The notes: generated by a model not told the origin, from the letters alone. Shown: positions 1 to 10,949, counted from the first letter of the stretch. The stretch: 64,000 bases of DNA from Epiperipatus broadwayi (GCA_028023455.1 JAQFVV010006200.1:9164521-9228520), one strand, 5' to 3'. Program-made: numbers and translations.

Positions 1-735
1 ACATTCTGCTTTTGCTTTTTAAAAAAGAACATAATCAATTATTAATCATTTAGTGTCTGCATGTTTATTCTTAATTATTTTCTTATTAATGACACTAATC
101 ACGAATGTGCTCTTAAATTCCAACGAGAGCTAAATGGTTGTATGTCTGGATATCGCGAGCTTCATAAACTATTAATAAAATCATCGTCTCAAAGATTAAT
201 TACTAATTACGTTATCACCAGAAAACAATTAACACAATATGAGAGTGAAGTTGATGCTAGTTGTATTTCCCATGTGAGGAATCTGATTTTTTTACCAGTT
301 TGCAAATAGCGACAATAATTAAAACTTGTATAAAAAAATGTAAATTACTGTAATAGTAATAATAACAAGTCAGATGTCACATGACTTATATATAGCTTGC
401 ACTTACAAATATGTAAAATTAAGAGTGTGCTAATAACTCTAAACAAGCTGTAAATTGTGCATAAAAATATATTATTTTGAATAAAATTAAATATTATAGT
501 TAAAAAAAGTTTATCTTATATCAATTTTTTTCAAATTTGGAATTTTTTATTAGTCATATTTTATTTTTTTATTTTTTTTTGCGCGAATGTTAACATAATT
601 TTATGTTGGTGCTTTGCTTTTACGCGACTTATGAAAAATCACAGTCCGTATCTCCCCTTTTTCAAGGTAAGTTACATCTATTTTTGCGCGATTTCGTTTG
701 CGCGTGTTTTCTGAGGAACCTATCTATCGCGTAAA
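1..735. other. Gene-free AT-rich stretch
   Basis: No supported gene. A cluster of GCGCG-type motifs stands out against the AT-rich background at about 575-735 (GCGCGAATG, TTTGCGCGATTTCG, TTTGCGCGTG, TCTATCGCGTAAAATG). It directly abuts the broken end of the RTE element at about 745, so it may be the remains of a second repeat that truncated the RTE copy. Short ORFs here have no recognisable content. Confidence 0.5.
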
Positions 736-744
736 ATGAGACCC

Positions 745-1735
745 AGGTGTATAAAGTTTTTCTTTTTCTGCAAACTCCACAAGTCTATGTCCTCTCTGAT
801 TTCTATTACCATAACCAAAATTACCTACAGCACTTTCATCTTTCATTTGTTTACCAATTCTAGCATTAAAGTGTCCCAGAACAATTTTAAAATGTTGTTT
901 ACTCTGATCAAAAGTCTTTTGTATATCCATATAAAAAACCTACTACTTCATCATTATGAGAACTTGTTAGGGCATAAACCTGAATTATCTGCATTTGGTA
1001 CCTGCTATTAAGTTGTATAACTAATCTTGCCACTCTGTCCGATATACCATCAATCTCCACAATGTTGTTCTTAACCACTTTTTATTTATAATGAATCGTA
1101 CTCCATTTGTATTTCCAATATTTGTACCTTTATGGTAGAGTATATATCCACTTTTTAAATCTATTGTCTCCTCACCTTTTCTTCTAACTTCACAAAGTCC
1201 AATTATGTCCCATTTAATATAAGATAGTTCTTCTAATTCTTGCAATCTTTCTTCATTTGAAAGTGATCAGTAGTTGTAAGTATCTAAATAAAAAGTTGTC
1301 ATCAAACGGCAGCCTGGTTCCACAATCGGGATTCTTAGCACCCTCTGCTTTTGGCCACCAACCACTGCCTTGGTTGGTGACTTTACAGCCTCCTAGGAAT
1401 AAGGGCCATGCTTTATTTTGTCTGTCATGATTGTATATATCTATTGGAAAAATATTTATCATTTACACATAAATTCATTCTGCCTTATCAGGCAACTGAG
1501 AAGAAAGACCATGGTGTTTCTTGATCTTAAACTTACCACGCTGGCTAATGCATATTGGTAAGCAGCCCATCCAAGTTCATATACTATATGAATAATTACA
1601 TAGCAATAACAGCTGCAAGATCGTAAGGAATGGACATTAGGAATTTGCCCTGCTCAATTCCTTTAAGGCCTCCAAGAGGAATCAGAGGGTCTCCTTTCAG
1701 TTAATAGCAAACTCCTTTCTGCAGCCAATTACATA
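745..1735 (-). mobile_element. RTE-type non-LTR retrotransposon, 5' end only
   Basis: Read on the minus strand, this holds a probable 5' untranslated part (about 1490-1735) and then a broken apurinic/apyrimidinic-type endonuclease. Visible motifs are WDIIGLCEVRRKGE (1195-1240 region), the GVRFIINKKW block, VQIQIIQVYA-like residues after a frameshift, and GHFNARIGK (about 860-890), which matches the family motif GDFNARIG with Asp changed to His. These proteins are often mis-annotated in arthropods as craniofacial development protein 2-like. The copy stops at about 745 soon after EKEKLY, so the reverse transcriptase is missing. At least two frameshifts separate the 1253-1462, 1021-1245 and 724-930 coding segments. 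Dead copy. Confidence 0.85.
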
Positions 1736-2004
1736 ATAAAATTATTTTAATATCAAAAAAGCAAGATTTGAATTTAAATACTGATTTAAATGATATATTT
1801 GTGTGTACATATATATTTATTGCAAAATTATTTGATGGTGATTAATATGCAAATGTTATTTATTGCTTTTATTTTATTTCATTTATTTTTGTATTCTATC
1901 AAATATATTTTAATTAGAAAATTTTCAGGAATTTTATAGATATAAATATTGAAAGTATAATTAGAATTTCCATGTACTTACATAAATAAACTTCAGCTAT
2001 GATG

Positions 2005-2198
2005 TAATTAGGCAAACAACCAATTCAAATTGGTAATTGCAAACAAATCATACAATCTAGAAATCTTTTTGTTTTTAACTTACCTTTAAAGTAAAAGTGG
2101 ATTAATACGCAATATTAATTCAGTTTAAAGGTAAGTCAGGCAAAAATACTATTTCTAGATGATGTGATGCCAGTTTTAATTGGTTGTTTGTTTAATTA
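2005..2198. repeat. Imperfect palindrome, MITE-like
   Basis: The left arm contains AATTAGGCAAACAACCAATT and the right arm AATTGGTTGTTTGTTTAATT. Inner arms pair as ATCTAGAAATC with ATTTCTAGAT and ACTTACCTTTAAA with TTTAAAGGTAAGT. Arms are about 75-85 bp around a short centre near 2105. No coding content and no clear target duplication were found, so the class is unresolved. Confidence 0.65.
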
Positions 2199-2749
2199 TG
2201 TGTGTGTTGTAGAGACACTTTAATACTAATTTAGTATATAAAAAATTAGTGTTGATAAATAAATTAAAGGGAAAATGTATATAGTTCCTAAAAAAAATCA
2301 CATCTGAAAATTTTAAAGCAAAATGTTTAAAAATTATTTTACTAATCTGAAAAATTATATGCAGATGAAATAAACAAATTTAATCAAATAATCAATGTTA
2401 GACTAGGTTTCTAATGGGAAATAAATACAATAATCTTAAAATTGGAATAACATATTTTAAAAATAAGTGTAATATGAGTAAAGTAAATTTAAATTATTCT
2501 AATAGATATATGCCAATAACAAACACATGGGCTTATAACTAATGAGTACTGATTTGGAAAACCTGAAATATTCCAGCTAACTATAATCCAATTTTTATTT
2601 ATGGATTATACTTCTCATGTTAAAATCTACACTGAGTTTCACTTATTTTCTCTAACAATTATGAAAATGATTTATACTTTTTTTCATTTTTTTAATTCTT
2701 TCTTACTGTTTTTTTAACATTTAATTACAAATACAATATATGTATTAAC

Positions 2750-3801
2750 AGTTGTTTTCTCTTAGCATGTTGAAACTGCTTGAGGGCATAATTTTTATGT
2801 AAACAAACAGAATTATAATGTTACCGGGCCATTGTTCTTTTTTTTTTTTTTCCAACTTTGGAGTGCTTTTTTTGATTTACAATAAAATCATAAATAATGA
2901 AATTTATCTAAAAGAAATAAAAAATACATTGGATAAACCTGTTTTTTATTATTATTATTTTTCTAAAATGAAATCTGTAATTTTAACAAGAAAAAAAAAA
3001 ACTATTGTTGCGGCGACGCAAATCAAATTTTAACATGAAGAAAAAGAAATAATTTATCCAAAACAACATCATGGCCACGCAAATATATTTTGTAATTTTA
3101 ACAAGAATAAAAACAAAGAATTTATTCAAAACAACATCGTGGGCAAAAATGAAACTGGTATTTTCGATTGGTCTCATGATTTATCTCATGCAAATTGTGA
3201 ATTTTAGCGTGATTTCGTAAAAAGCACGCTTACACCTTTCCTTTGACGATTAGTGTCACCTTTGTCTAGAGAAGCGGGGCAAAGTTTCCACAATTTTTAT
3301 TACCTCATACTACATCATTGGATTTGGAAAATAATGACTTGGATATGCGAATTTGAACACTTTTGACAGTCTCAATTACAGGCACTCTCACAAAATATCA
3401 TAGTGAAATTTAAAATGGTATTGTTCGTATAAACTGTAACATAGTTTACCGTAAGCGGTCAACGGTCGTCCTTGGCAGATAATAAGCATCCGACTTTAAG
3501 AATGGGATTGTTCGTATAAACTGTGGCAGAATAATACGTCCTATTTCTGTGCTGTAGTATACAAATAGATATCACTGTAACACAAAGTTCATCGTAGATT
3601 ACAGTGTCCTGCGGCAGAATAAATATCCTATTTCTGTGCTGTAACAGATAATAGGCGCCGCAGACAAGAAAACGGACTATTTCTGTGCTTATCCATTGAA
3701 ATAGAACATATAGCGGTGCAGCTACTTAAACAGCATATTTCTGTGCATTTGCATAGAAATTATGCCCTCAAGCGGTTTCAACATGCTAAGAGAAAAGAAC
3801 C
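2750..3801. mobile_element. Non-autonomous hAT-like element, 1052 bp
   Basis: Terminal inverted repeats of about 45 bp: the left end reads GTTGTTTTCTCTTAGCATG and continues to GAGGGCATAATTT, and the right end is its reverse complement with about three differences. An 8-bp direct repeat, GTATTAAC, flanks the element (2742-2749 and 3802-3809), as expected for hAT insertions. The interior has repeated TATTTCTGTGC motifs near the right end, like hAT subterminal repeats, and three imperfect copies of a block around TTTAACAAGAATAAAAAC at 2980-3130. No transposase is encoded. Confidence 0.75.
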
Positions 3802-5049
3802 GTATTAACTATGTAAATGATATTGGTGAAAGTATTTCAAATTATTCATGAGAAAGCAATCATATTTCATTTTAAAAATTATTAATAATGTGACAAAATT
3901 GTGAGGGGGCTGGTAAAATAAATGATTCTAATATATATTGATCAAGACCAGAAGAAAATACAAAATCTTAGTTTTACAAGTTACACTGAAACAATAAAAA
4001 AGAAATAGTAAAATTAATAAGATAAGGGAGAAACAGTAATGACAAATGCCCATACTTTTATATGTTATTTTTTTGCATGCTATATAACATTAAATTTATC
4101 AAAACTAATGAAGAATTTAATAAAGTTTGTCATTAGAAAGTATATCATTTTTTACAAAAGTCATAGTCAAAAAATATATAAGATGGATTATATACTGATA
4201 AAGAATTACCTTTTTCTATATATAAATGTATGGGAAACAAATAGGATTAGTCTAATTTTTTTGTTTTATAAAAGAATATTTACATTTAAAATAAAACGTT
4301 CACAAGCTATACAATTATGGTATAATCAGATTAAAGAAGTAAAACACTAAAAAAATATTTAAATAAAATTTCATATATACTTCTTTTAATCTCAGATGTA
4401 AAAGTCCAATCATTGTCCTTGTTTAAAAGCAATATATATATATATATTTGTCCTGATAAAAGTCATCAGGACATTGATACTAGTATAAATATATGTGAAT
4501 TCCATAAAATATAGGAAGTGCTCTCATTTTAAGAACACGACATATAAGGCAAAAGTGGAATAAAGTAAAATGTAATTTGTTAGCTTATCTAAAATGCCTT
4601 TCAACAGTAGAAAAACAGAGTAAGTTATCCAGAACAGCTTTAGTGATACATTTTTAATAAGATATAAATGAATATTCCACTTGCTTTGCTTGAGTTATCA
4701 GAATGATGTTTTCTTGATTGATTTTCAGCTGAAGAATGAAAAAAAAGTAATTAATTAAATGGAATTTTGCTCAATCTACCACTTGGATGCTTGAATGTCA
4801 CATGATTTTTTTTTTAATTAGCCATTAAATTATTTAATAAGATACCATCTAACTGAAAAACAGATACTTCGCTCAGTAAGATAGTTATATAATAAAATTG
4901 TGTTAATCGTTTGGTTAATCTGATTAAAATTATTGTATACACAATTCTTAAGATGGATCTCTTAAGGTAATGCTAATTTGGCAAATAAAACTGATAACAA
5001 AAATATACAAATTAAAAAGCATATGAAACACTTGAACGAGAAGCTATAA
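3802..5049. other. Gene-free stretch with one small hairpin
   Basis: No supported gene. A 9-bp perfect hairpin, TGTCCTGAT with ATCAGGACA, lies at about 4450-4473 beside a short TA run. The 103-codon ORF at 4039-4350 is low-complexity (Ile, Tyr, Phe, Lys) and shows no motif, so it is not called. Confidence 0.5.
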
Positions 5050-5066
5050 AGATTCCACAAATTATA

Positions 5067-5106
5067 CGCTAGTGCTTTCGAGGCCATTTGCCTCGTATTC
5101 ATAGCG
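5067..5106 (-). ncRNA. PLE 3' structured hairpin (ribozyme-like)
   Basis: On the minus strand an outer 4-bp stem CGCT/AGCG encloses ATGAAT, a strong inner stem ACGAGGC/GGCCTCG-type, and AAAGCACT. The P2 copy at 10238-10280 keeps the same layout, with the outer stem changed to GGCT/AGCC, a compensatory change. The purine block CGAAAGC after a GC-rich stem resembles the GAAA side of a hammerhead core, but the CTGANGA side is only CTATGAA, so a working hammerhead is not supported. Confidence 0.5.
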
Positions 5107-5230
5107 GTAATGCGAGATGCAGAACGAGGAAATAGGGCAAGGAAACAAAGCGATATGCAAATGAACTAGATAGTCCAACGTTTGGAGATGTCAAAGCAGG
5201 TGACCTGTCTACTGGTAGTTATTATTGCCA

Positions 5231-6412
5231 TTAATGAAGTATGCGTCTGATTTTCCGCTTGATTTCGTTTTCCTCAATGCAGACTATTTTGGGGCTGGAG
5301 GGTTCAAATACATGTCCTGTCTTGAAATATTCTAAGAATGTTGATGAGTTATCGTTATTTTTCTTTGCTCTATTATAGGTGTATCTATGCTGTGCTGTCC
5401 TGTTGATTATGCCTGTTTTGGTTTCCCCAAAATAAATGGCCCGGCAACCGGGTTGTGGGCATGATATGCTGTAAACGACATGGGGGGTCTGAGAAGGTTC
5501 GATTTTGTCCTTAGAGTTATTGATTAGACGATTAGTGCATGGAGGTGTATGAAAACTAATTTTAAATTTGTTGGACAAAACCTTAATTAATTGGTAGGAG
5601 ATTTTAGGTATGTGTGGAAGAGTAATATATGGAAGTTTATTATTATTGTCTGCGATTTTCTTATAAAATTGTTTAATTTTGTTGTTAATAGTGTTGAGTT
5701 TGTAGCCTGCTTGTAGTAGGTCTTTGGTGTAGAGATGTATATTATTTTTTCTATCTGCTTCAAACTTGCACAGTTGCATATTTCTGTATAAAAATGCTTG
5801 AAGACCTGCAAATTTGTGAGAGCTTGGTGAATTGGAATGTGGGTGTATAAAGCCTCTGATTTCAAAGGGCTTTCTTATCATTGAGTAATTTATTGTTCTC
5901 TCATCCCATATTAGACGAAGGTCGATGTATTTTAGACTTTGGAAAGCATCTGCTGTGGAATTGATAGTTAGGTTAGTGTTTTGTGATAAATCTTGTATGA
6001 TACTATTTGTAGTGTGTTGGTTGGCTAAGATGAATATATCATCTACATACCGCATGTATATAGAGTGAGGGCAGTCAGCTTGATATTTGGATACGATAAG
6101 TTTTTCATAGTGATTAAGGAAGATGCTGGTGACAATTCCATTGAGTGGGAGACCCATAGGCCATCCACTTTTCATGTTGTACCAATTGTACTCAAATGTG
6201 GTATAGATGTGTTTGTCCATCCATGCCAAAAATGTAATGATGAAATTAATGCGTTCAGCTGAGAGCATGTTAGTCAGTTCTTGTTGGATAATTTGAATGG
6301 ATTGTTTTCTGTCAACTGATCCGTATAATTCTTTGACGTTGAGGGTAGTCATGTAGAAGTTGTTCTCGATCGTGGCTTTTTTGAAAATATATATGAATTT
6401 ATTAATAATGTC
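5231..6412 (-). pseudogene. PLE reverse transcriptase / GIY-YIG endonuclease fragment
   Basis: Open from a stop at about 6413; the first Met is at 6352. Motif A reads TTLNVKELYGSV, where the family has Asp (LDVKxLY), so the catalytic Asp is replaced by Asn. Motif B region is KSGWPMGLPLNGIVTSIFLN, motif C is YMRYVDDIFIL, and motif D/E-like residues follow (LKYIDLRL). The C-terminal third is a GIY-YIG domain: VVYSISCPQPGCRAIYFGET (Cys pair before YFGET), then R, H and the conserved TGHVFEP block. The ORF ends early with KRKIRRILH, whereas P2 continues about 25 residues, so the last helix is lost by frameshift. Likely inactive because of the motif A change, although long and otherwise clean. Confidence 0.88.
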
Positions 6413-6415
6413 TTA

Positions 6416-7199
6416 AGAAGATTTTAATATTTCCTTGTTATTAGTTTATATCTATTTAAAAACTGAATAGTCTGGCAATAGTAAATGAATATTACAATTA
6501 TGGAAAACTGACATCTAGTAATCAAAGTTTGCAAAAAAAATTTTTTTTTGAAAAATACAATTTTTAAAAATTTTGTTGCTGTTAAAGATAAAACTAAACT
6601 CGGGATACTACAAATAACATGGGAAATATTCTATAATTAGTTTCATAATACAAAAATGTTAAGTTCTATTAAACTAATAACATGCCTCTAAATGGGAAGA
6701 TGCATATATCAGTAAAGGAGTGAAAGATACTAGGAAAAATAGTAATTTTGAAAATGTAATTTCTGAAATGGCCATATTTACATAATCAGAATGATAAAAA
6801 CAGCCCAGCGTTTTATGCAAAAATAAAAGTATATTTCATATAACTGCCAAAAAGTTGCTACATTGATCAACTTTGTTAGTTTACAATCATATGTGTCATT
6901 GTTTCACCACGACAATTATTTTGCTGTAGAAAAGTTAGCATTCAATAATAAAACTGTTGTCAAGTAATATACATATTGCATTATAATTGATTCACATGGA
7001 AAATATCTAAAATTAAAATAGCTAATCTTTCACAAATCCAAAATTGATTCATTTACAGTTTTAGGAAATTGTGAAATCTAGTTTTGATTCGTTTCCATAT
7101 TGTTTTAGTTATTTTTAAAATGTATCAAACTTAGCAATTCTGATAGGCTTAAAGTAGTTATTTGGTGATCCAAAAGTAGCATTCTATATGATTTGTTAA
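6416..7199. other. No gene seen
   Basis: AT-rich sequence with no motif I can support. On the minus strand 6880-6960 carries a NNCRGE-like stretch that could belong to the decayed transposase at 7200-7445, but this is too weak to call. Confidence 0.4.
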
Positions 7200-7445
7200 T
7201 GTGCATATCACTGCAAAATGTTCATGCACATTTTTGTTTTTAATTCTGCTAGTATAAGATTTAACCACATTTTCTTGTTAAATAATACCAGCAAAGCTAT
7301 TTTTATAGCGTTTAAAGTTTTCATGATATTGAAATATAATGGAACTTCACGAGTCATAAAATCATTAGAAGCTAGCTCTCCAATTGATGCTGGAAAGATT
7401 TGCAGGCAAAACAGTAAACATTGCCAGCTGTTTAAAAGTATACTA
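7200..7445 (-). pseudogene. Possible ZMYM1-like hAT transposase fragment
   Basis: Minus-strand frames together give GNVYCFACKSF, LASNDF and a YHENFKRYKNSFAGII-like block. This resembles the TTF-type zinc finger of ZMYM1/hAT-type proteins (VYCFxCKLF ... LxxxGFxDWxxxxxxLxxHExSxxHxxS). It requires at least two frameshifts, so it is a remnant if real. It has no detected ends and lies in an otherwise featureless stretch. It is a different lineage from the BED-finger transposase at 10.95-12.8 kb. Confidence 0.35.
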
Positions 7446-8052
7446 ATCTTTAATATATTTTACCATTAATTTTTCAGGATTAATAAAGATATATAATATA
7501 ATCAACTTTGATTTTTGAATAATTAAACCTTGAACTTTCAAAGGGATATTGTTGCCAAAGTAAAATAGCTCAATTTTCGGCATTTTTTTTTCAACTACTC
7601 ATAAAGCTGCTGTTTTTTTTGTATGTGTGTCTAGTGATATCCAATTTTAAATTATCTTTTCATTATAAGTCTGAAAATATCGAATATTTTATTTGAAGTA
7701 ATATTTTTGATAAATTTCATTATAGACATTGATTAAATATACTTTTTTTTATAGAGTGATTTATGATTGGTCTCATAAAGCTATTTTACCGATGATGTTC
7801 TCAATACAACTATTCCAGAATATAAAACATATACTGCCCTGGTACTTTTTTAATCATTCCATACTCATCAATCCACTAGTTTTGGAATTCTCTACTGCTT
7901 GTTAATTTTTGTTTTTCATTTTCACTAGTCATATTAATATAATGGTAATAAATTTATTTAAAAGTAAAATTAAATGAACTTTAATAATTTTATAAATCAA
8001 AGATTTATTATATGTTAAAATATACTATTATTCTTACATTTCACTTTTACAG

Positions 8053-8271
8053 CAAAACTTCAAGCAAAAAAAGAATGAAACATCATTTGATGGCCTTGAT
8101 TACACATTTCGTTCCTTTGTTCATGATTTTGATTACATTAAAAAAAATGGTGTCAACATGTTTAGATCAAAAAACATTAGGACAGAAAAACAGTTTATTA
8201 CTTTTACTTTAGATTTGAAAAAAAATTTACTTCAAATAATTATAAAATATTTTACTGAGTTTACTTTCTAG
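8053..8271 (+). CDS. Candidate 3'-terminal exon of an unrecognised gene
   Basis: A good acceptor (pyrimidine-rich tract ending CACTTTTACAG at 8052) is followed by 72 open codons and a TAG at 8269-8271, starting in phase 0 with QNFKQKKNE. The composition is protein-like for this AT-rich DNA (Asp, Glu, Asn, Lys and aromatic residues mixed; SFDGLDYTFRSFVHDFDY near the start, TEKQFITFTLDL near the end), unlike the hydrophobic ORF in another frame at 8012-8212. Two AATAAA polyadenylation signals follow at 8424 and 8438. I found no in-frame upstream exon. I do not recognise the family. It could also be a transposon-derived ORF. Confidence 0.35.
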   Translation, partial: QNFKQKKNETSFDGLDYTFRSFVHDFDYIKKNGVNMFRSKNIRTEKQFITFTLDLKKNLLQIIIKYFTEFTF

Positions 8272-9546
8272 TTTTATTGGAACAAGTTTATAGAATATGA
8301 TATCACAGTATGCTGGTACCACTTTATTTGACTTAAAATATAATTTATTGCTTTTAATCAGAGTTCAGTTGTAAATTGAATTGTAATATAATAATATATT
8401 TATTTATTTTACCTTTAGTTTACAATAAATTTTTATTAATAAAGATTTTAGCAACAAAAAAAATATTGAAGATAATTATGATATATAAATAGTTTGTGTG
8501 CCAGTAAAAATGTGCCATAGTTTCACCATCACTGGTCTATAATATAACATTTTGAGTAATATTATACTCCTTTCTTCATGTTTGCTAGCCTGCCCAGTAA
8601 CTACTAGCATGGGAATCAAACCTGGACCTTTAGATTCATGAATTCTGACAAAGGTAAAATTTCACATACTTGTCTACAACGTCTTTCTTGATTTCCTCAT
8701 TTTTTTTCTAAAGGATAGGGGGCTTACAATCTGAATTATCACAATAGATTGACTTATAGATTTATTTCCATTGTCAGGTGAGCAGCTTTTTTGAATTTTC
8801 TTTACTTTTTTTTCTCTGTCCAATATTGTTGTCATGTTTCAATTAAACAAAGGTTCATTGGTATGTATATAGTCTGCTTCTTTAGATATAACTGTACATA
8901 TATACTAATTAATATGTGTTTGATTGGGAAAATATTAGAGAAAAAAAAAGTACAATAAAGAAAATTCAAATAAGTTTTTCTCATGGCAATGGCAAATAAC
9001 ACATTAGTCAACATAGTGGATAATTCATAGTGTTTGGAAGTTAATCATTAACTTTGATTTTAGGAAAAAGTGGGAAATCAGGAAGACCCTTATAGATAAG
9101 CATATGAAATTTTTACTGACTGTTGCTTTTAATCCAGTTCAGAGATTCCCAAAGTATGGGATTTGATCTACTGTTAAATTGAGAGATGATTTTAAATGAG
9201 TCATGCTAAATATTAAAACATGATTTTATGTGTTTATTTTTTTTTAAAATTAGAACAATATGTACTTAATGGTGATTAGTGATGACTTGCTGTGCTTAGA
9301 GACCATTTTAGGTGTATGTTATTAATCATCATTTCCTTTGAGCATATGGCAGTGATATTCTAATGCATTAAAAATTAGAATTTAAGGCAAAGATGACAAT
9401 GTTTGTTACTCTTTGTGTAGGAATATCTGTATGTCAGTCATTCACAAATTTTTTTGTTAATAGCAAACTTTTTAAACTTTGTCCATAAATATATTTCTTA
9501 ATTAGTCACTGCTACAGTATAAACAATCTCAGTCAAAAAGAATCAG
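8272..9546. other. No gene seen; possible 3' UTR at its left end
   Basis: The first ~180 bases could be the 3' UTR of the candidate exon at 8053-8271 (AATAAA at 8424 and 8438). The rest is AT-rich and featureless to inspection. Confidence 0.4.
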
Positions 9547-9559
9547 TTTTAGATTCATT

Positions 9560-9974
9560 AAACCACCAACATCACATGATCACCATTTCTTATGCTAGAA
9601 CATAACTTATTAAAACAGGCAAAACTCTCCATACAGTAGTGCCAACCAGAGTAACCAATGGATGCCAGAAGGCTTGTGCATAAACTCACCATCTAGTGCC
9701 TACTCATCCAATATCCCCAGACTAGTTTCTGGCTTGTGACCTTCTTCAGTGAGGAGCTTTGGATCTCAGAGCACTGCACCTAGATCTTAGGATCTCTCAG
9801 TGCTCTCAGATTCAAAGTTCCTCAATGACGAAGGCCACAAGCCAGAAACTAGTCTGGGGATATTGGATGAGTAGGCACTAGATGGGAATTTTATGCACAA
9901 GCCTTCTGGCATCCATTGATTACTCTGGTTGGCACTGAGTGGCACTACTGTATGGAGAGTTTTGCCTGTTTTAA
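9560..9974. mobile_element. Family A palindromic element, copy A1
   Basis: Flanked by a perfect 13-bp direct repeat, TTTTAGATTCATT (9547-9559 and 9975-9987). It starts with the outer motif ATCACATGATCACCATTTC, then AAAACAGGCAAAACTCTCC. The whole body is a palindrome with ~170-bp arms meeting near 9795 and ends GAGAGTTTTGCCTGTTTTAA. Each arm carries a hammerhead-like segment in opposite orientation: 9706-9764 on the minus strand with core CTGAAGA, and 9809-9868 on the plus strand, whose first core base is changed (ATGACGA). No protein is encoded. Confidence 0.9.
9706..9764 (-). ncRNA. Hammerhead ribozyme, A1 left arm
   Basis: Minus-strand order: ATCCAA, CCTCA, core CTGAAGA (9743-9749), stem II GGT/GCC with loop CACAA (one U-G wobble), GAAA, short stem III AC[TA]GT, cleavage triplet GTC, then TGGGG and TTGGAT, which close stem I. 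All invariant core positions of the CUGANGA...GAAA consensus are present. Confidence 0.7.
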
Positions 9975-10237
9975 TTTTAGATTCATTGTTGTATGTTAGT
10001 TATTTGTATTATTTGTAATCGCAAATAAAAAGTACGCACTTTGTTAATTAGATTATTAGCTTGTTATGAAAAGAATAAACCCTCTTCTCATAGTTATTTT
10101 TTTATATATTTATTGTAGTAATGAAAAAATGGCTAAAAATTTCAATAAAAACACTAGTTGCTGAAAATATGATATTAAATCGTGCTATCACACTTCCAAC
10201 ATAAAGCTGTAACAACAAATAAAAAACTAAATTAAAT

Positions 10238-10280
10238 GGCTGAGTGCTTTCAAGAAGATGTATTTCTCATATTCATAGCC
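10238..10280 (-). ncRNA. PLE 3' structured hairpin, P2 copy
   Basis: Same architecture as in P1: outer stem GGCT/AGCC, ATGAATA, a weak inner stem, then TTGAAAGCACT. The outer stem differs from P1 by a compensatory pair. It lies about 70 bases after the endonuclease stop. Confidence 0.5.
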
Positions 10281-10883
10281 AGTTATGATTCTTTCTTTGA
10301 AATCATTATATAAATAAATACCATATGCAAATTCTATGCAAATGAGTCACTAAGACCATCTTTTAGATATAGCAAAACATATATCCTTACAATTAATGGT
10401 GAAGGAGTCCTCTGCTATAAAGTAAGCTTCTTTTACCTTTTGCTTAATATCATGCCTCTCAGCACACACTAATTTTGCAGATGCGGGTTCGAACACATGT
10501 CCTGACATTTTTTGATGTGCAAAAATTGAAGTGCATTCCAGATCTGTATGTGCCTTATTGTATCTATACATGTGTTGTGATATCCTAGTAGCTATGGTGG
10601 CTCTTGTTTCACCATAGTGTGATGCTTTGCATCCATTATGAGGGCATGCCACTCTGTACACAGCCTGTGGGGTCTGATCAGAAGCTATAGTGTCTTTAGT
10701 GTTGTTAATAAGCCTATTAGTTGAGATGGGTGTATGAAAACTCAAACGAAATTCCTTAGAGAAAGTCTTATAAAACGTTTTATTCAAAGAGTGCACGTAG
10801 GGCAACAATATCCAAGGTTTGTTCTTCATCTCTGTGTTTTCCAATATTATTTGCTGAAAAGAAAACTCAAAGAAAATGAACAT
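10240..10883 (-). mobile_element. Penelope-like element P2, 3' end with GIY-YIG domain
   Basis: The 10350-10883 ORF is homologous to P1 from about residue 25 onward (LPYVHSLNKTFYKTF ... SFHTPISTNRLINNTKD). It then has the GIY-YIG endonuclease: AVYRVACPHNGCKASHYGET, with the Cys pair and the YGET block, followed by R, H and SGHVFEPASAKLVCAE. Unlike P1 it keeps the normal C-terminal helix (EAYFIAEDSFTINCKD). The first ~25 residues appear to be flanking sequence. The reverse transcriptase is missing, so this is a 5'-truncated insertion, as is usual for retroelements. It abuts the 5' end of the hAT pseudogene. Confidence 0.85.
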
Positions 10884-10949
10884 CCACTGGCAAAACTAAA
10901 AAATGAAAAGATGATGAAAGTATTTCAACTATTTTTCAACTAAAATGCA

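Larger units (their letters stand above)
5050..6415 (-). mobile_element. Penelope-like element P1, 5'-truncated
   Basis: Minus-strand copy that begins inside the reverse transcriptase, runs through the endonuclease and ends in a 3' tail carrying a structured hairpin at 5067-5106. Penelope-like elements are retroelements with a reverse transcriptase fused to a GIY-YIG endonuclease; they frequently carry hammerhead-like ribozymes in terminal repeats. The copy lacks the N-terminal part and earlier RT motifs. No flanking duplication was recognised. Confidence 0.85.

Noticed and set aside
724-1245. Host gene similar to craniofacial development protein 2
   Set aside because: The endonuclease motifs, truncation and frameshifts show an RTE retrotransposon fragment. 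Such hits are common mis-annotations.
4039-4350. 103-codon plus-strand ORF
   Set aside because: Low-complexity, AT-driven composition, no motif, no splice or repeat context.
9560-9974. Family A as a DNA-transposon MITE
   Set aside because: Inverted repeats suggest it, but flanking duplications vary from 8 to 13 bp and the copies differ in structure, which does not fit a single transposase.
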